64,000 nucleotides of DNA from Planctomycetota bacterium (GTDB lineage Bacteria > Planctomycetota > UBA1135 > GCA-002686595). This document shows, one piece after another, positions 1 to 8,139 of the stretch. The position numbers and the translations under genes were made by a program. Under the pieces are notes generated by a model. The model was not told where the DNA came from. It ran no database searches and saw only the letters and a list, made by a program, of their open reading frames with translations. The DNA lies in assembly GCA_002862085.1 (NCBI GenBank), contig PKCK01000082.1:18310-82309 (forward strand). Direction: 5' to 3'. Numbering within the stretch: the stretch's first letter is position 1; each line of letters starts with the position of its first letter.

Positions 1-1185
1 GGCGACGGCGACGACGGCGCACCGAGCTCGGCCCCGGTCGTCACGGGGGAGCGCGCCGCACCGCGCGGAGCCCGCCGCGCGGAGCGCGCCCGCGCCGTGA
101 GCGCGCTGCTCGAGGCCAGCGGCCTGCGCCTGATCGATCTCGTGCGCGAGGGCGTCGACCCCGACGCCCTCGCCGCGGTCGTCGCTCCGGATCGCGCCGA
201 GGTCCCGTCCTCCGCCGCGGCGCGGCCAGGTTCGATGGAACCCGGGGCCTTCGTGCGCTACGGCGGCTCGATCCGCGCCGCGCGCCGCGTCTTCGGCTCC
301 GCCCGCGGCGAGTCCGAGCTGGAGCGCATCGCCGAGCTCGGCTTCGACGGCGTCCTGATCGAGGTGCACGTGCCCGCGCCGCCGCGGCCCGCGGCGCCGG
401 GCGAGTCCCGTCCGCGGACGCTCCCGCTCGCTGGCGGCCGGGAGTGGGGGACGAGCTCGACGCTCGAGGGGGACGGCGCCGTCCTCATGGCCGCGGCCCA
501 GGCGCGTCGCGCCGGGCTGCGCGTCGTCCTCGCGCCGAGGCTCGTCGCCAGTCCGAGCGGCCCTTTCGTGGGGCAGCAGGTGGACGCGAACAGCCCGGCG
601 ACCGTGAGGCGCCTCGCCGTGGCGCTCGCGGGGGCCGCCGAGCTCGCCGAGCGGGCGGGAGCCGAGGGGCTCGTCGTTCTCGACTCCTTCCACTTCCCCA
701 TGGCCGCCGAGCGGCTGGAGGAGCTCCCGGCCTCGGATCGGGCGGCGCGCGATGCCGCCTTCGAGGAGCTGCTCGACGCGGCCGCCTCCTTCCCGGGGGC
801 GCTCCTCGCCATCACCGATTCCACCCGGGCCTTCGAGCGCATGGCGCGGCGGGCCGGGCTCGCCGCGGAGGTGATCCGCGGAGTGGACCGTTTCCCCTCC
901 AACACCTCGCTGGCCGGCACGGTGCGTGCCGCCGGCGCGGGGCTGGTCCAGCTCACGATCCACGGGACCGATCGGGCCCTCGAGGGGCCCGCCGGCTGGG
1001 GAGGGGTCGAGGACGAGACGCTGCGGACCGAGCTGCTGGAAGCCCTCGCGGCTGCGCTCACCCGCGACGACTCCATCCCGGTCGTCGTCCTTCGCGGCTG
1101 GATCCCCGGCGGGGACGGCGCGGTCGACACCGACCTCTCCGACGCCGACGAAGGGGCGCTCAGGGCTGTCGCGCGTACTCGATGA
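1..1185 (+). CDS. TIM-barrel glycosidase-like protein, 3' part only
   Basis: The reading frame is open from the first base of the window, so this is the C-terminal part (about 394 residues) of a longer protein whose start lies outside. The GTG at 97 is only an internal candidate start. The pattern suggests a TIM barrel: a strand segment reading GFDGVLIEVHV, then a helix and a strand reading AGLRVVLAPRLV, then a helix rich in Ala/Glu followed by GLVVLDSFHF. This order recalls GH113-type glycoside hydrolases, but the glutamate usually found after the VG-type strand is an Asp here, so catalysis is doubtful. The first 33 residues are Arg/Ala/Pro-rich and look like a linker. The gene ends by overlapping the 3' end of the convergent membrane glycosyltransferase gene by 26 bp. 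Family assignment is weak; coding status is good. Confidence 0.6.
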   Translation, partial: GDGDDGAPSSAPVVTGERAAPRGARRAERARAVSALLEASGLRLIDLVREGVDPDALAAVVAPDRAEVPSSAAARPGSMEPGAFVRYGGSIRAARRVFGSARGESELERIAELGFDGVLIEVHVPAPPRPAAPGESRPRTLPLAGGREWGTSSTLEGDGAVLMAAAQARRAGLRVVLAPRLVASPSGPFVGQQVDANSPATVRRLAVALAGAAELAERAGAEGLVVLDSFHFPMAAERLEELPASDRAARDAAFEELLDAAASFPGALLAITDSTRAFERMARRAGLAAEVIRGVDRFPSNTSLAGTVRAAGAGLVQLTIHGTDRALEGPAGWGGVEDETLRTELLEALAAALTRDDSIPVVVLRGWIPGGDGAVDTDLSDADEGALRAVARTR

Positions 1186-2659
1186 CGTCGACGCCGTAGC
1201 CGAAGTTCGTCACGGTGCGCGAGGGGAAGGCCTCGCGCAGGCGTGCGCGCAGCGGCTGGTCCGGCGGCAGCGAGCGCGTCACGACGATGACACGATCGGC
1301 GGCGAGGAGCGGGGTCATGTCCTTCACGTCGAAGCCGCCCTCCACCATGGGGGCGCGCGGAGGCGCCTCGACCTTCATCAGTCGCCCAGCGTAGTAGTCG
1401 TAGGGGCGCCCCTGCGGGAAGAGCGCGGGCTGCCACTCGACCGCGACGAGCTCCGGGACGAGCCCCTCGGTCTCGGCCGCGCCGTGGCGGGTGAGCGCGT
1501 GCCGGATGGCGCCTCGGAAGTCCTCGGTCGCAGGATGGGCGAGATGCAGGCCGATCAGGGCGGTCCCCAGCGCCACCTGTGCGCCCGCCGCGGCCACGGC
1601 GAGGCCTCCGCGGGCGCCGAGTCCGGCGAGCACCGAGGCCGCGGCCGCGGAGGGCATGCAGTAGTGCCAGGTGAAGCCGGCCCGGGGCGAGGCGGTCGCG
1701 AGGAGCCAGGCCGCGGCGGGGACGCCGAAGGCGACGGCGCTCACGACGATGCCCTGCGCGCGCCGCTCGCGGTCCGCCAGGAGCAGCCACGCGCCGCGCG
1801 CGGCGAGGAGGAGCGCCGCGCCGGCTCCCGCCACGAAGATCCACTTCGCGGGGCTCCCTGCGAAGGAGACGTTGTGGGTGAAGAGGTGGACGTAGGTCTC
1901 GGCCAGCGCGGCGGGCCCGAGGTCGTCGCCGCCGGGCGGGAGACCGTGGCCGAGCTGGGTCCTGAACCCCGTCAGGCCCCAGGGGAGGAAGGCCGCCAGC
2001 GCCGCGATCAGCGGCCAGGCGATGCGCGCGACGCGTCCGGGCGCGAGGCCCACGGCGACGGCGCCCGCGGCGGCGAGGACGACGAGGTACTGGAAGGCGT
2101 AGTAGTGGGTGTGGAGCGCCGCGGCGGCGCCGATCGCGAGGCAGAGCGCGGCGCCTCTCCGGCCCTCTCCGTCCTCGCGCAAGAGCGTCACGATCGCCGA
2201 CAGGCAGGCCGTGATCATGAGCGCGTGCGGCACGTACATCCGAGCCTGCGTCCCGTAGTCGAAGTGCATGGCCGAGGTCGCGAGGAGCGCCGCCGCCAGC
2301 AGCGCGCGGCCGCGGCTCGCGCCCAGCTGCGCCGCGAGCCGCGCCACCAGCGCGATCTCCACGAGGCCGAGGACGAGCGCGGGGCTGCGCAGGGCGAGCT
2401 CGCTCGTTCCCAGAGCCTCCGAGGCCGTACCGATCAGGAGGAAGGAGAGCGGCGGGTGGTTGTCCTGCGCGAGCTGGGTCAGGAACGCGGCGCCCGCCCC
2501 GGCGAAGGCGTGGTAGGTGCTGTGGAACTCGTCCAGCACGAGGCTCTTCGTCAGGGCGTACCAGACCCGGGGCAGCGCGGCGATCGCCAGCAGACCGAGG
2601 GCGAGCAGCCACGCGGAGCGAGCCGCGGGGGAGGTGTCGATGGCGTCGGGCTGTTCCAT
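1160..2659 (-). CDS. GT-C family membrane glycosyltransferase (PMT/ArnT-like)
   Basis: A 499-residue polytopic membrane protein with about ten hydrophobic segments. The first extracytoplasmic loop carries LVLDEFHST, the acidic motif typical of GT-C enzymes that use polyprenyl-phosphate sugars, followed by the DNHPPL motif found in the PMT/ArnT/YkcB superfamily. Family members transfer a sugar from a lipid carrier to protein or lipid on the outer face of the cytoplasmic membrane; the substrate cannot be told here. The ATG at 2659 gives a short N-terminal cytoplasmic tail before the first membrane helix (about residues 16-32). An AAGACT box lies 8 nt upstream of the start, in line with the short-leader promoters seen elsewhere in the window. 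The 3' end overlaps the convergent upstream gene. Confidence 0.82.
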   Translation of the reverse strand: MEQPDAIDTSPAARSAWLLALGLLAIAALPRVWYALTKSLVLDEFHSTYHAFAGAGAAFLTQLAQDNHPPLSFLLIGTASEALGTSELALRSPALVLGLVEIALVARLAAQLGASRGRALLAAALLATSAMHFDYGTQARMYVPHALMITACLSAIVTLLREDGEGRRGAALCLAIGAAAALHTHYYAFQYLVVLAAAGAVAVGLAPGRVARIAWPLIAALAAFLPWGLTGFRTQLGHGLPPGGDDLGPAALAETYVHLFTHNVSFAGSPAKWIFVAGAGAALLLAARGAWLLLADRERRAQGIVVSAVAFGVPAAAWLLATASPRAGFTWHYCMPSAAAASVLAGLGARGGLAVAAAGAQVALGTALIGLHLAHPATEDFRGAIRHALTRHGAAETEGLVPELVAVEWQPALFPQGRPYDYYAGRLMKVEAPPRAPMVEGGFDVKDMTPLLAADRVIVVTRSLPPDQPLRARLREAFPSRTVTNFGYGVDVIEYARQP

Positions 2660-2738
2660 CGCGCACCAGTCTTGCGCTTCGTGGCGCTCAGATCCCGGGA
2701 TTTGCGCCGCCTCCCCGGTGGCGCCTCTGCCCTTGCGC

Positions 2739-2859
2739 TACGCTTCTCCCCCGCAATCCGGGACCGATCCGCGCAGGATCGGCCCTGGATCGCGGATTCG
2801 TTCCTTCGTTCCCCACCAAGAAATTGAGGACCCGCCGCGTGGCCGGCGGGCCGTTGTCG
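2739..2859 (+). promoter_or_regulatory. Leader of the DbpA-domain gene with two hairpins
   Basis: About 115 bases separate a TACGCT -10-like box (2739-2744) from the ATG at 2860. The leader holds two perfect 7-bp inverted repeats. The first is 2764-2770 with 2776-2782 (arm CCGATCC, loop 5). The second is 2831-2837 with 2844-2850 (arm CCCGCCG, loop 6) and ends 9 nt before the ATG. The second hairpin could hide the ribosome-binding region, so translational control, perhaps by the RNA-binding product itself, is a possibility. This is inference; no known riboswitch is recognised. Confidence 0.35.
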
Positions 2860-3744
2860 ATGACCGACGCCGTTGAAGAGGCGCCCCTGGCGCAGTTCAA
2901 GTCCGCTTTGATCCTGTCCCTCGAGGAGGAGAACCTCGAGCTGTACGAGGACCTCGTGAAAGAGGTCGCCGCCGAGACGGGCAAGGACGTCTCCGAGGTC
3001 GCCGCCGCCTGCGCGCGCCTCGCCCGCCGCGCCCAGGAGCCCGACGCGCTCGAGCGCATCGCCGGGTTCGAGCTGGAGAAGGAGAAGCCCGGAGCCTCCC
3101 GCCGGCCGAGCTTCGACAGCAACTACGGCGGCCGCGAGCGCGGCGGCCGTGACTTCGGCGCGCCTCGCCGCGGCGGTTTCCGCGGGCAGGGCGAGCGTCG
3201 CGGCTGGAAGCCGGTCGAGGACGGAATGACGCGCCTGTTCATCAACGCGGGCCGCATCGACGGCGTTCGTCCGGGCGACCTCGTCGGCGCGATCGCCGGC
3301 GAGACCGGCATCGAGGGCTCGGCCATCGGTTCGATCGACATCTTCTCGCGCTACAGCTTCGTCGAGGTGCCCGAGCGCCACGGGGACCGCGTGATCGAGA
3401 GCATGAACGGCGCCCAGGTGCGCGGCCGCGACGTCCTCGCCCGCCCGGCCGTCCCGCCCACCGAGGACGGTGGCGGTGACCAGCCGGACGAGGACGAGGG
3501 CTACCGCGGCGGCGGCGGCTATCGCGGCGGCGGCTACCGCGGCGGCGGCGGCTACCGCGGAGGCGGCGGCTACCGCGGCGGCGGGGGCGGCTACCGCGGT
3601 GGCGGCTACCGCGGTTCGCGCCGCGGCGGCGGGCGTCGTCGCGGCGGCTTCCGGCGCGGAGGCGGCGGCTACGGAAACCGCTACGACGACGGCGGCGGCA
3701 GCAGCGGCGGCAGCGGTTGGGGCGGCGGCGACCTCCCCGAGTGA
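2860..3744 (+). CDS. DbpA RNA-binding domain protein without helicase, RGG-rich tail
   Basis: A 294-residue protein in three parts. Residues 12-75 are helical and acidic and resemble the linker that follows helicase domain 2 in DeaD-type DEAD-box proteins. Residues 80-116 are Arg/Gly-rich. Residues 123-198 form a DbpA C-terminal RNA-binding domain (MTRLFINAGRIDGVRPGDLV and SIDIFSRYSFVEVPE). The rest is a Gly/Tyr/Arg tail with seven YRG units. In DeaD/DbpA helicases this domain binds structured RNA next to the ATPase core; here no helicase core precedes it. The ATG at 2860 is preferred; a TTG at 2824 would add 12 residues inside a leader hairpin. A very strong terminator follows. Likely role: cytoplasmic RNA-binding or RNA-chaperone protein, perhaps linked to ribosome assembly or cold stress; that role is inference. 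Confidence 0.85.
   Translation: MTDAVEEAPLAQFKSALILSLEEENLELYEDLVKEVAAETGKDVSEVAAACARLARRAQEPDALERIAGFELEKEKPGASRRPSFDSNYGGRERGGRDFGAPRRGGFRGQGERRGWKPVEDGMTRLFINAGRIDGVRPGDLVGAIAGETGIEGSAIGSIDIFSRYSFVEVPERHGDRVIESMNGAQVRGRDVLARPAVPPTEDGGGDQPDEDEGYRGGGGYRGGGYRGGGGYRGGGGYRGGGGGYRGGGYRGSRRGGGRRRGGFRRGGGGYGNRYDDGGGSSGGSGWGGGDLPE
3499..3618 (+). repeat. GGC-rich tandem repeat encoding YRGGG units
   Basis: A run of near-identical 15-21 nt units encodes seven copies of Tyr-Arg-Gly(2-5), ending in YRGS. The repeat is in frame with the DbpA-domain gene and makes its RGG-type tail. Unit length varies only by whole glycine codons, as expected for slippage expansion under selection for frame. Confidence 0.85.
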
Positions 3745-3752
3745 CCCGCTCC

Positions 3753-3786
3753 ACGGCCCCCCGCGACCCAGGTCGCGGGGGGCCGT
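3753..3786 (+). terminator. Strong hairpin terminator after the DbpA-domain gene
   Basis: A perfect 16-bp inverted repeat (3753-3768 with 3771-3786) with only two bases between the arms, starting 8 nt after the stop codon at 3742-3744. It is followed by GTTCGTTC, a weak T-rich run rather than a true U-tract. Confidence 0.8.
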
Positions 3787-3885
3787 GTTCGTTCAGGGCC
3801 GCGCCCGAGACCTCGGGCGCGGCCCTCGTCCGGCGCGGCGTGGCCGGCGAACACCCCCGCGCCGTCCGTCCGCCGGGCGCCCGCC

Positions 3886-5121
3886 ATGCCCCTCACGTCC
3901 ACTCTCCGCACCATGCGGCCCGCCGCTCGGGCCTACCTCCTGGGATCCGCGTTCATGGGCGGCACCCAGGCCGTGACCTGGACGTTCCTGGCGCGGTGGC
4001 TCAACGGGCTCGGCCACACGAAGACGGAGATCGGCACGTTCCAGTCCCTGGACTCCTGGGGAAAGGTCGCCGTCGCGCTCCCGGCGGCCTTCGTCCTCGC
4101 GCGCAGGCCGGCCCGCGGGGTGTTCGTCGGGTCCGCGCTGATCGCCGGCCTGTGCTACGCGGTGCTCCCCATCCTCCCGGGTCTGCGCTGGATGTACGCG
4201 GCCAACTTCGTGGCGGGTCTGGCGATGACGGTTCACTACGTGGCCATCGCGCCGTTCCTCTTCCGCCACACCGGCAGCGAGGAGCGCGCCGCCGTTTTCT
4301 CCCTCGCCGAGGCGGCGCGCACGGGCGCGGCGGTCGTGGGTTCGGCGGCGGCGGGCTTCGCGGCGGCGGCCCTCACCGGCCCGCTCGGGGGCGAGTCGGA
4401 GGCCACCAGCGCCGTCATCTCCTCGGCCGGGGTCTTCGCGCTGATCGCCGCTCTCTGCTACGCGCGCATCCACGATCCGTCCCCGTCGATGCCGGAGGCG
4501 GCTCGCATCCTGCCGGTGGTCCGCGCTCACCGCGGGCTCCTCGGTCGCTTCGCCGCGCCTCAGTTCCTCGTCGCCCTCGGGGCGGGCTTCTGCATTCCGT
4601 TCCTGCCCACCTACTTCCAGGAGCGCTTCGCCGTCACCCCCGATCAGTGGGGCTATCTCTTCGCCGCCGGTCAGGTGCTCATGACCGTGGGCTTCCTGGC
4701 GACGCCGTGGGTCCTCGCGCGGCTCGGCTTCGTGCGCAGCATGGTCGCCATCGAGCTGAGCTCGCTGCCCTTCTTCCTCACGCTCGCCTTCACCGGCAGC
4801 CTGTGGATCGCGATGCTCGCGTTCCTGATGCGCGGCGCGCTGATGAACGCGACGCACCCCATCCACAAGAACCTGATGATGCGCGCGACCCCGGCGGGGG
4901 TCCGCGAGGTCCAGACGGGGGTGAACGCGACGCTCTGGGGCGTTGGATGGGTGGTGGGACCACTTGCCGCGGGTCGCGTCCTCGACGCGACCGGTGACGA
5001 CTACGCCGTGCTGATGTGCACGACGGTCTGCATCTATCTGATGGCGGCGGCGCTCACCTGGTTGCTCCTGCGGCCGGTCGAGCGACGGGGTGAGGCGCGC
5101 ACGGAGACCGCGGGCGCGTGA
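3886..5121 (+). CDS. MFS transporter
   Basis: A 411-residue inner-membrane protein with about twelve hydrophobic segments and the two-times-six layout of the major facilitator superfamily. It has a basic central loop between halves (around residue 200, with a PEAARILPVVRAH stretch), and the second half starts with an FAAPQFLVALGAGFCIPFLP helix. No substrate-specific motif is recognised. The ATG at 3886 follows a terminator by 100 bases; an internal ATG at 3913 would remove nine residues and is also possible. The stop codon overlaps a GTG candidate start of recG. Confidence 0.8.
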   Translation: MPLTSTLRTMRPAARAYLLGSAFMGGTQAVTWTFLARWLNGLGHTKTEIGTFQSLDSWGKVAVALPAAFVLARRPARGVFVGSALIAGLCYAVLPILPGLRWMYAANFVAGLAMTVHYVAIAPFLFRHTGSEERAAVFSLAEAARTGAAVVGSAAAGFAAAALTGPLGGESEATSAVISSAGVFALIAALCYARIHDPSPSMPEAARILPVVRAHRGLLGRFAAPQFLVALGAGFCIPFLPTYFQERFAVTPDQWGYLFAAGQVLMTVGFLATPWVLARLGFVRSMVAIELSSLPFFLTLAFTGSLWIAMLAFLMRGALMNATHPIHKNLMMRATPAGVREVQTGVNATLWGVGWVVGPLAAGRVLDATGDDYAVLMCTTVCIYLMAAALTWLLLRPVERRGEARTETAGA

Positions 5122-5141
5122 CCGGGGGAGGTGCGCATGCG

Positions 5142-5147
5142 TATGCT
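5142..5147 (+). promoter_or_regulatory. -10 box of a probable leaderless recG promoter
   Basis: TATGCT ends 6 nt before the ATG at 5154. A start point at the usual distance from a -10 box would fall on the start codon itself. This supports 5154 rather than the GTG at 5118 as the recG start. Confidence 0.45.
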
Positions 5148-5153
5148 GCGCCC

Positions 5154-7220
5154 ATGGTGGGGGAACGGAGGAACGCCGCCGGGGGCGCCGCGACCCCGGC
5201 GCTGGCCGACCCGATCGCGCCGCTGACCGCGCTCAAGGGGGTGGGGCACGCGCGCGCGGCGAAGCTCGCGCGCCTCGGCCTGCGTTCGGTGCGCGACCTG
5301 CTGCTGCTCCTGCCCGCGCGCCTCGTCGTCTGGCCTGAGCCGGAGCCGATCCGCAGCGCCCGCGGGCGCAAGGGCGAGCGCGTCACCGTGCGCGGCCAGG
5401 TCACGCGGACCGTGCTCCAGCGCATCGGGGGCCGGCGCTCGATCGTGAGGGCGACCCTGAGCGACGGGACCGGCGAGCTCGACCTCGTCTTCTTCAACCA
5501 GCCCTGGATGAAGGAGCAGCTGGCGGGCGCCACGGACCTCGAGGTCCACGGCCAGCTCGTCGACGTCAAGGGGCCCGCGCTCGGGGCGCCGCGCATCGGC
5601 ACCGAGGAGCGCCCGCTCCCGGCGCCGGGGACGCTGATGCCCGAGTACGGCGCCGGCGAGGGCGTCTCGGCGGAGGCTCTGGCCGGACTCGTGGAGCTCG
5701 CGCTCGAGACCTTCGGTCCGGGACTCGACGAGATCCTCCCCGAGGAGTTCCTCGCCGAGGCCGACGCGCCCTCGGTCGGGGAGGCGGTCCTCGCGATCCA
5801 CAGGCCCACCAGCGTGCCCGCCTACGAGCGCGGCCGGCGGCGTTTCGCCCTCGAGCCGCTCCTCACGCTCCAGGCGCGAGTCCACGCGCGGCGCCGCGGA
5901 CTCCGCGGGCGGGCGCGCGCGGTGCGCCTCGCGGACGCCCGCTTCGACGAGCTGGTCGGCCGCTTCCCCTACACGCTGACCGGGGCGCAGCGCAAAGTGT
6001 CGGCGCAGATCCGCGCCGACCTCGAGGGGACTCGCCCGATGCGGCGCCTGCTCCAGGGCGACGTCGGCTCGGGCAAGACCGCGGTCGCCGCGCTCACGTC
6101 GATGATCGTGTGCGAGGGCGGCGGCCAGGTGGCCGTGATGGCGCCCACGGAGGTGCTCGCCTCGCAGCACGCCTACGGGCTGGCCCCGCTGCTCGAGAGC
6201 CACGGACTGCGCACTGCGCTCCTCACGGGCGCGCTGCCGCCGGGTGAGCGCCGCGCGGTCCAGGAGGCGGCGGCCGAGGGACGCGTCGACGTCGTGTTCG
6301 GCACCCACGCGCTCTTCTCGGAGGGCGTGCGCTTCCGGCGGCTCGACTGCGCGATCATCGACGAGCAGCATCGCTTCGGCGTCGCCCAGCGCGATCGTCT
6401 CGCGGCGAAGGGGGGCGACGTGCACGTGCTGCTCATGACGGCGACGCCGATCCCCCGGACCCTCGCGCTCACCGTCTACGGCGATCTCGACGTGTCGAGC
6501 CTCGACGAGGCGCCGCCGGGGCGCGGTGAGATCACGACGCGCTGGGCCCGTGGCAACGACCGGCGCGCGATGCCGCGTTTCCTGCTCGAGCGACTCGAGG
6601 CCGGCGAACAGATCTACTGGGTCGTACCGCGGATCGGGGCCACCGAGGCGAGCGAGGAGCGGGCCGGAGGCGCCAGCGCCGAGTCCCGCCACGCGGATCT
6701 CGTGGCCCGGCCGACCTTCCGCGCCGCGGGGGTCGAGCTCGTCCACGGCAAGCTGGCTCCCGACGAGCGCGCGTCCCGGCTCGACCGCTTCCGACGCGGC
6801 GAGATCGGCGTGCTCGTGGCGACGACCGTCGTCGAGGTGGGCGTGGACGTGGCGAACGCGACGGTGATGGTGGTCGAGGACGCCCACCGACTCGGCCTCT
6901 CCCAGCTGCACCAGCTGCGCGGCCGCGTCGGGCGCGGAGCGAAGCCTTCGTGGTGCTTCCTGCTCGGGGACAAGAAGGCCGAGGAGCGGCTGCGGCTCCT
7001 CGAGCGCACCCGCGACGGCTTCGAGCTCGCCGAGGAGGATCTACGGCAGCGGGGAATGGGCGACCTGCTCGGCCTGCGACAGTCCGGCGTGAACCTCGAG
7101 GGGCTGGTCGATCCCGAGCGCGATCTGCACCTGATGCTCGAGGCGCGGGACCTCTTCCAGGAGCGGCCGGACCTCGCGGCGCACTACGCGCGCGCCGCGA
7201 CGGAGACGGAGCGGGTCTGA
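5154..7220 (+). CDS. recG: ATP-dependent DNA helicase RecG
   Basis: A 688-residue superfamily 2 helicase that remodels stalled replication forks and recombination intermediates. The N-terminal wedge/OB region (about residues 1-250) carries the LKGVGHARAAKLARLGL helix-hairpin-helix-like start typical of RecG. The helicase core shows the Walker A motif GDVGSGKTAVAA, the DEQH box in IDEQHRFGV, the TATPIPRTLALTVYGDL motif III and the motif VI segment HQLRGRVGRG. The C-terminal TRG region follows, with GDLLGLRQSG near the end. Length is close to the family norm (about 690). The GTG at 5118 would overlap the MFS stop codon and add 12 residues. The promoter-like box before 5154 favours the shorter form. 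Confidence 0.95.
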   Translation: MVGERRNAAGGAATPALADPIAPLTALKGVGHARAAKLARLGLRSVRDLLLLLPARLVVWPEPEPIRSARGRKGERVTVRGQVTRTVLQRIGGRRSIVRATLSDGTGELDLVFFNQPWMKEQLAGATDLEVHGQLVDVKGPALGAPRIGTEERPLPAPGTLMPEYGAGEGVSAEALAGLVELALETFGPGLDEILPEEFLAEADAPSVGEAVLAIHRPTSVPAYERGRRRFALEPLLTLQARVHARRRGLRGRARAVRLADARFDELVGRFPYTLTGAQRKVSAQIRADLEGTRPMRRLLQGDVGSGKTAVAALTSMIVCEGGGQVAVMAPTEVLASQHAYGLAPLLESHGLRTALLTGALPPGERRAVQEAAAEGRVDVVFGTHALFSEGVRFRRLDCAIIDEQHRFGVAQRDRLAAKGGDVHVLLMTATPIPRTLALTVYGDLDVSSLDEAPPGRGEITTRWARGNDRRAMPRFLLERLEAGEQIYWVVPRIGATEASEERAGGASAESRHADLVARPTFRAAGVELVHGKLAPDERASRLDRFRRGEIGVLVATTVVEVGVDVANATVMVVEDAHRLGLSQLHQLRGRVGRGAKPSWCFLLGDKKAEERLRLLERTRDGFELAEEDLRQRGMGDLLGLRQSGVNLEGLVDPERDLHLMLEARDLFQERPDLAAHYARAATETERV

Positions 7221-7260
7221 GCGTCTCCATCTGGCGCAGGGCGCGCGCCCGGGCCGACCG

Positions 7261-7278
7261 CCGGACCGTCCGGTCCGG
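7261..7278 (+). terminator. Possible terminator after recG
   Basis: A 7-bp perfect stem (arm CCGGACC at 7261-7267 with 7272-7278, loop 4), about 40 nt after the recG stop and followed by a pyrimidine-rich stretch. It is short, so only a weak call. Confidence 0.4.
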
Positions 7279-7338
7279 CCCTCTCCCGCCGACGGGATAG
7301 CCTTCCTCTCCGGCGCTCGCCGCCGCTCCGATCCACCG

Positions 7339-8016
7339 ATGCCGTCGCGATCACCAATCACCGAGCGCCCCTTCGAGTGGCGGCCCGAGGAGCTTCGCCC
7401 GGGGCGCTTCGAGGCGGTCCTGCCGGACGTCTTCCGGGCCCCGCTCGTCACGGCCGGGGGCTGCGCGCGGTTCCTCGAGGAGCTCGACCGCCGGCGCGCG
7501 GAGGCGCCGCGCGGCGCTCCGAACTCGATGCACGAGCACGGAGTGATGCTCACGCCCCTGGGCCTCGACGGCGCGGTGGAGGGACTCCTCGGTCCGGCCG
7601 CCGGGCTCCGCGCGCTGCTCGCGGAGCGCTTCGGCGACGTGGGGGGCGGCTCCATCGACGGGTGGCACTCGTACATCGTCGAGTACGCCTCGGGCCTCGA
7701 CGAGGAGCTCGGCTTCCACGTCGACGACAGCGAGGTCACGCTCAACCTGTGCCTCGGGGACACCTTCTCGGGTGCGGAGCTCGTGATGATGGGGCGCCGC
7801 TGCGACCAGCACCGCCAGACGCCCGTCAGCCCCTCGGAGCTGCTCGAGATCGACCACGAGCCGGGCACCGTCATCATCCACGCAGGCCGCCATCGCCACC
7901 GCGTCGATCCGATCGTGCGGGGACGCCGGAGGAATCTGATCGCGTGGCTGCGCAGCTCCACCCATCGCGCCGCGGGCTCCGACGGGTCCTGCGCGCCCTG
8001 GTGCGGGGCACCCTGA
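7339..8016 (+). CDS. 2-oxoglutarate/Fe(II)-dependent dioxygenase family protein
   Basis: A 225-residue single-domain protein with the double-stranded beta-helix signature of prolyl-4-hydroxylase-type oxygenases. The iron ligands can be read as His127-x-Asp129 (GFHVDDSEVTLNLCLG) and His187, followed by an Arg in GRRRNLIAW that would bind 2-oxoglutarate. The segment FSGAELVMMG between them matches the usual strand before the second histidine. Family members hydroxylate amino-acid side chains or small molecules in the cytoplasm. The substrate is unknown; the closest general resemblance is to eukaryotic-type lysyl/prolyl hydroxylase-like proteins. It sits between recG and a secreted HEAT protein with no obvious link to either. 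A TAGCCT box at 7298-7303 could be its promoter, with a leader of about 30 nt. Confidence 0.8.
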   Translation: MPSRSPITERPFEWRPEELRPGRFEAVLPDVFRAPLVTAGGCARFLEELDRRRAEAPRGAPNSMHEHGVMLTPLGLDGAVEGLLGPAAGLRALLAERFGDVGGGSIDGWHSYIVEYASGLDEELGFHVDDSEVTLNLCLGDTFSGAELVMMGRRCDQHRQTPVSPSELLEIDHEPGTVIIHAGRHRHRVDPIVRGRRRNLIAWLRSSTHRAAGSDGSCAPWCGAP

Positions 8017-8139
8017 GCGGGCCCGGCCGACGGATGTGGGCCCCACGGCGCGGGCGGCCCCAACTCGCCGCCGCCCCACGGGTATCCTGGGCGCCCCGGC
8101 CGGGTAGCGATCCCGCCCCGCGAACTCCGCTCCGCACAC

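Noticed and set aside
258..2666. An 802-codon minus-strand frame
   Set aside because: It runs opposite the first gene and through the GT-C gene in another frame, with Arg/Pro-rich shadow composition. The GT-C frame has proper membrane helices.
3499..3720. GGC-rich stretch as a possible regulatory repeat or integration site
   Set aside because: It is in frame and encodes a standard RGG-type tail of the DbpA-domain protein.
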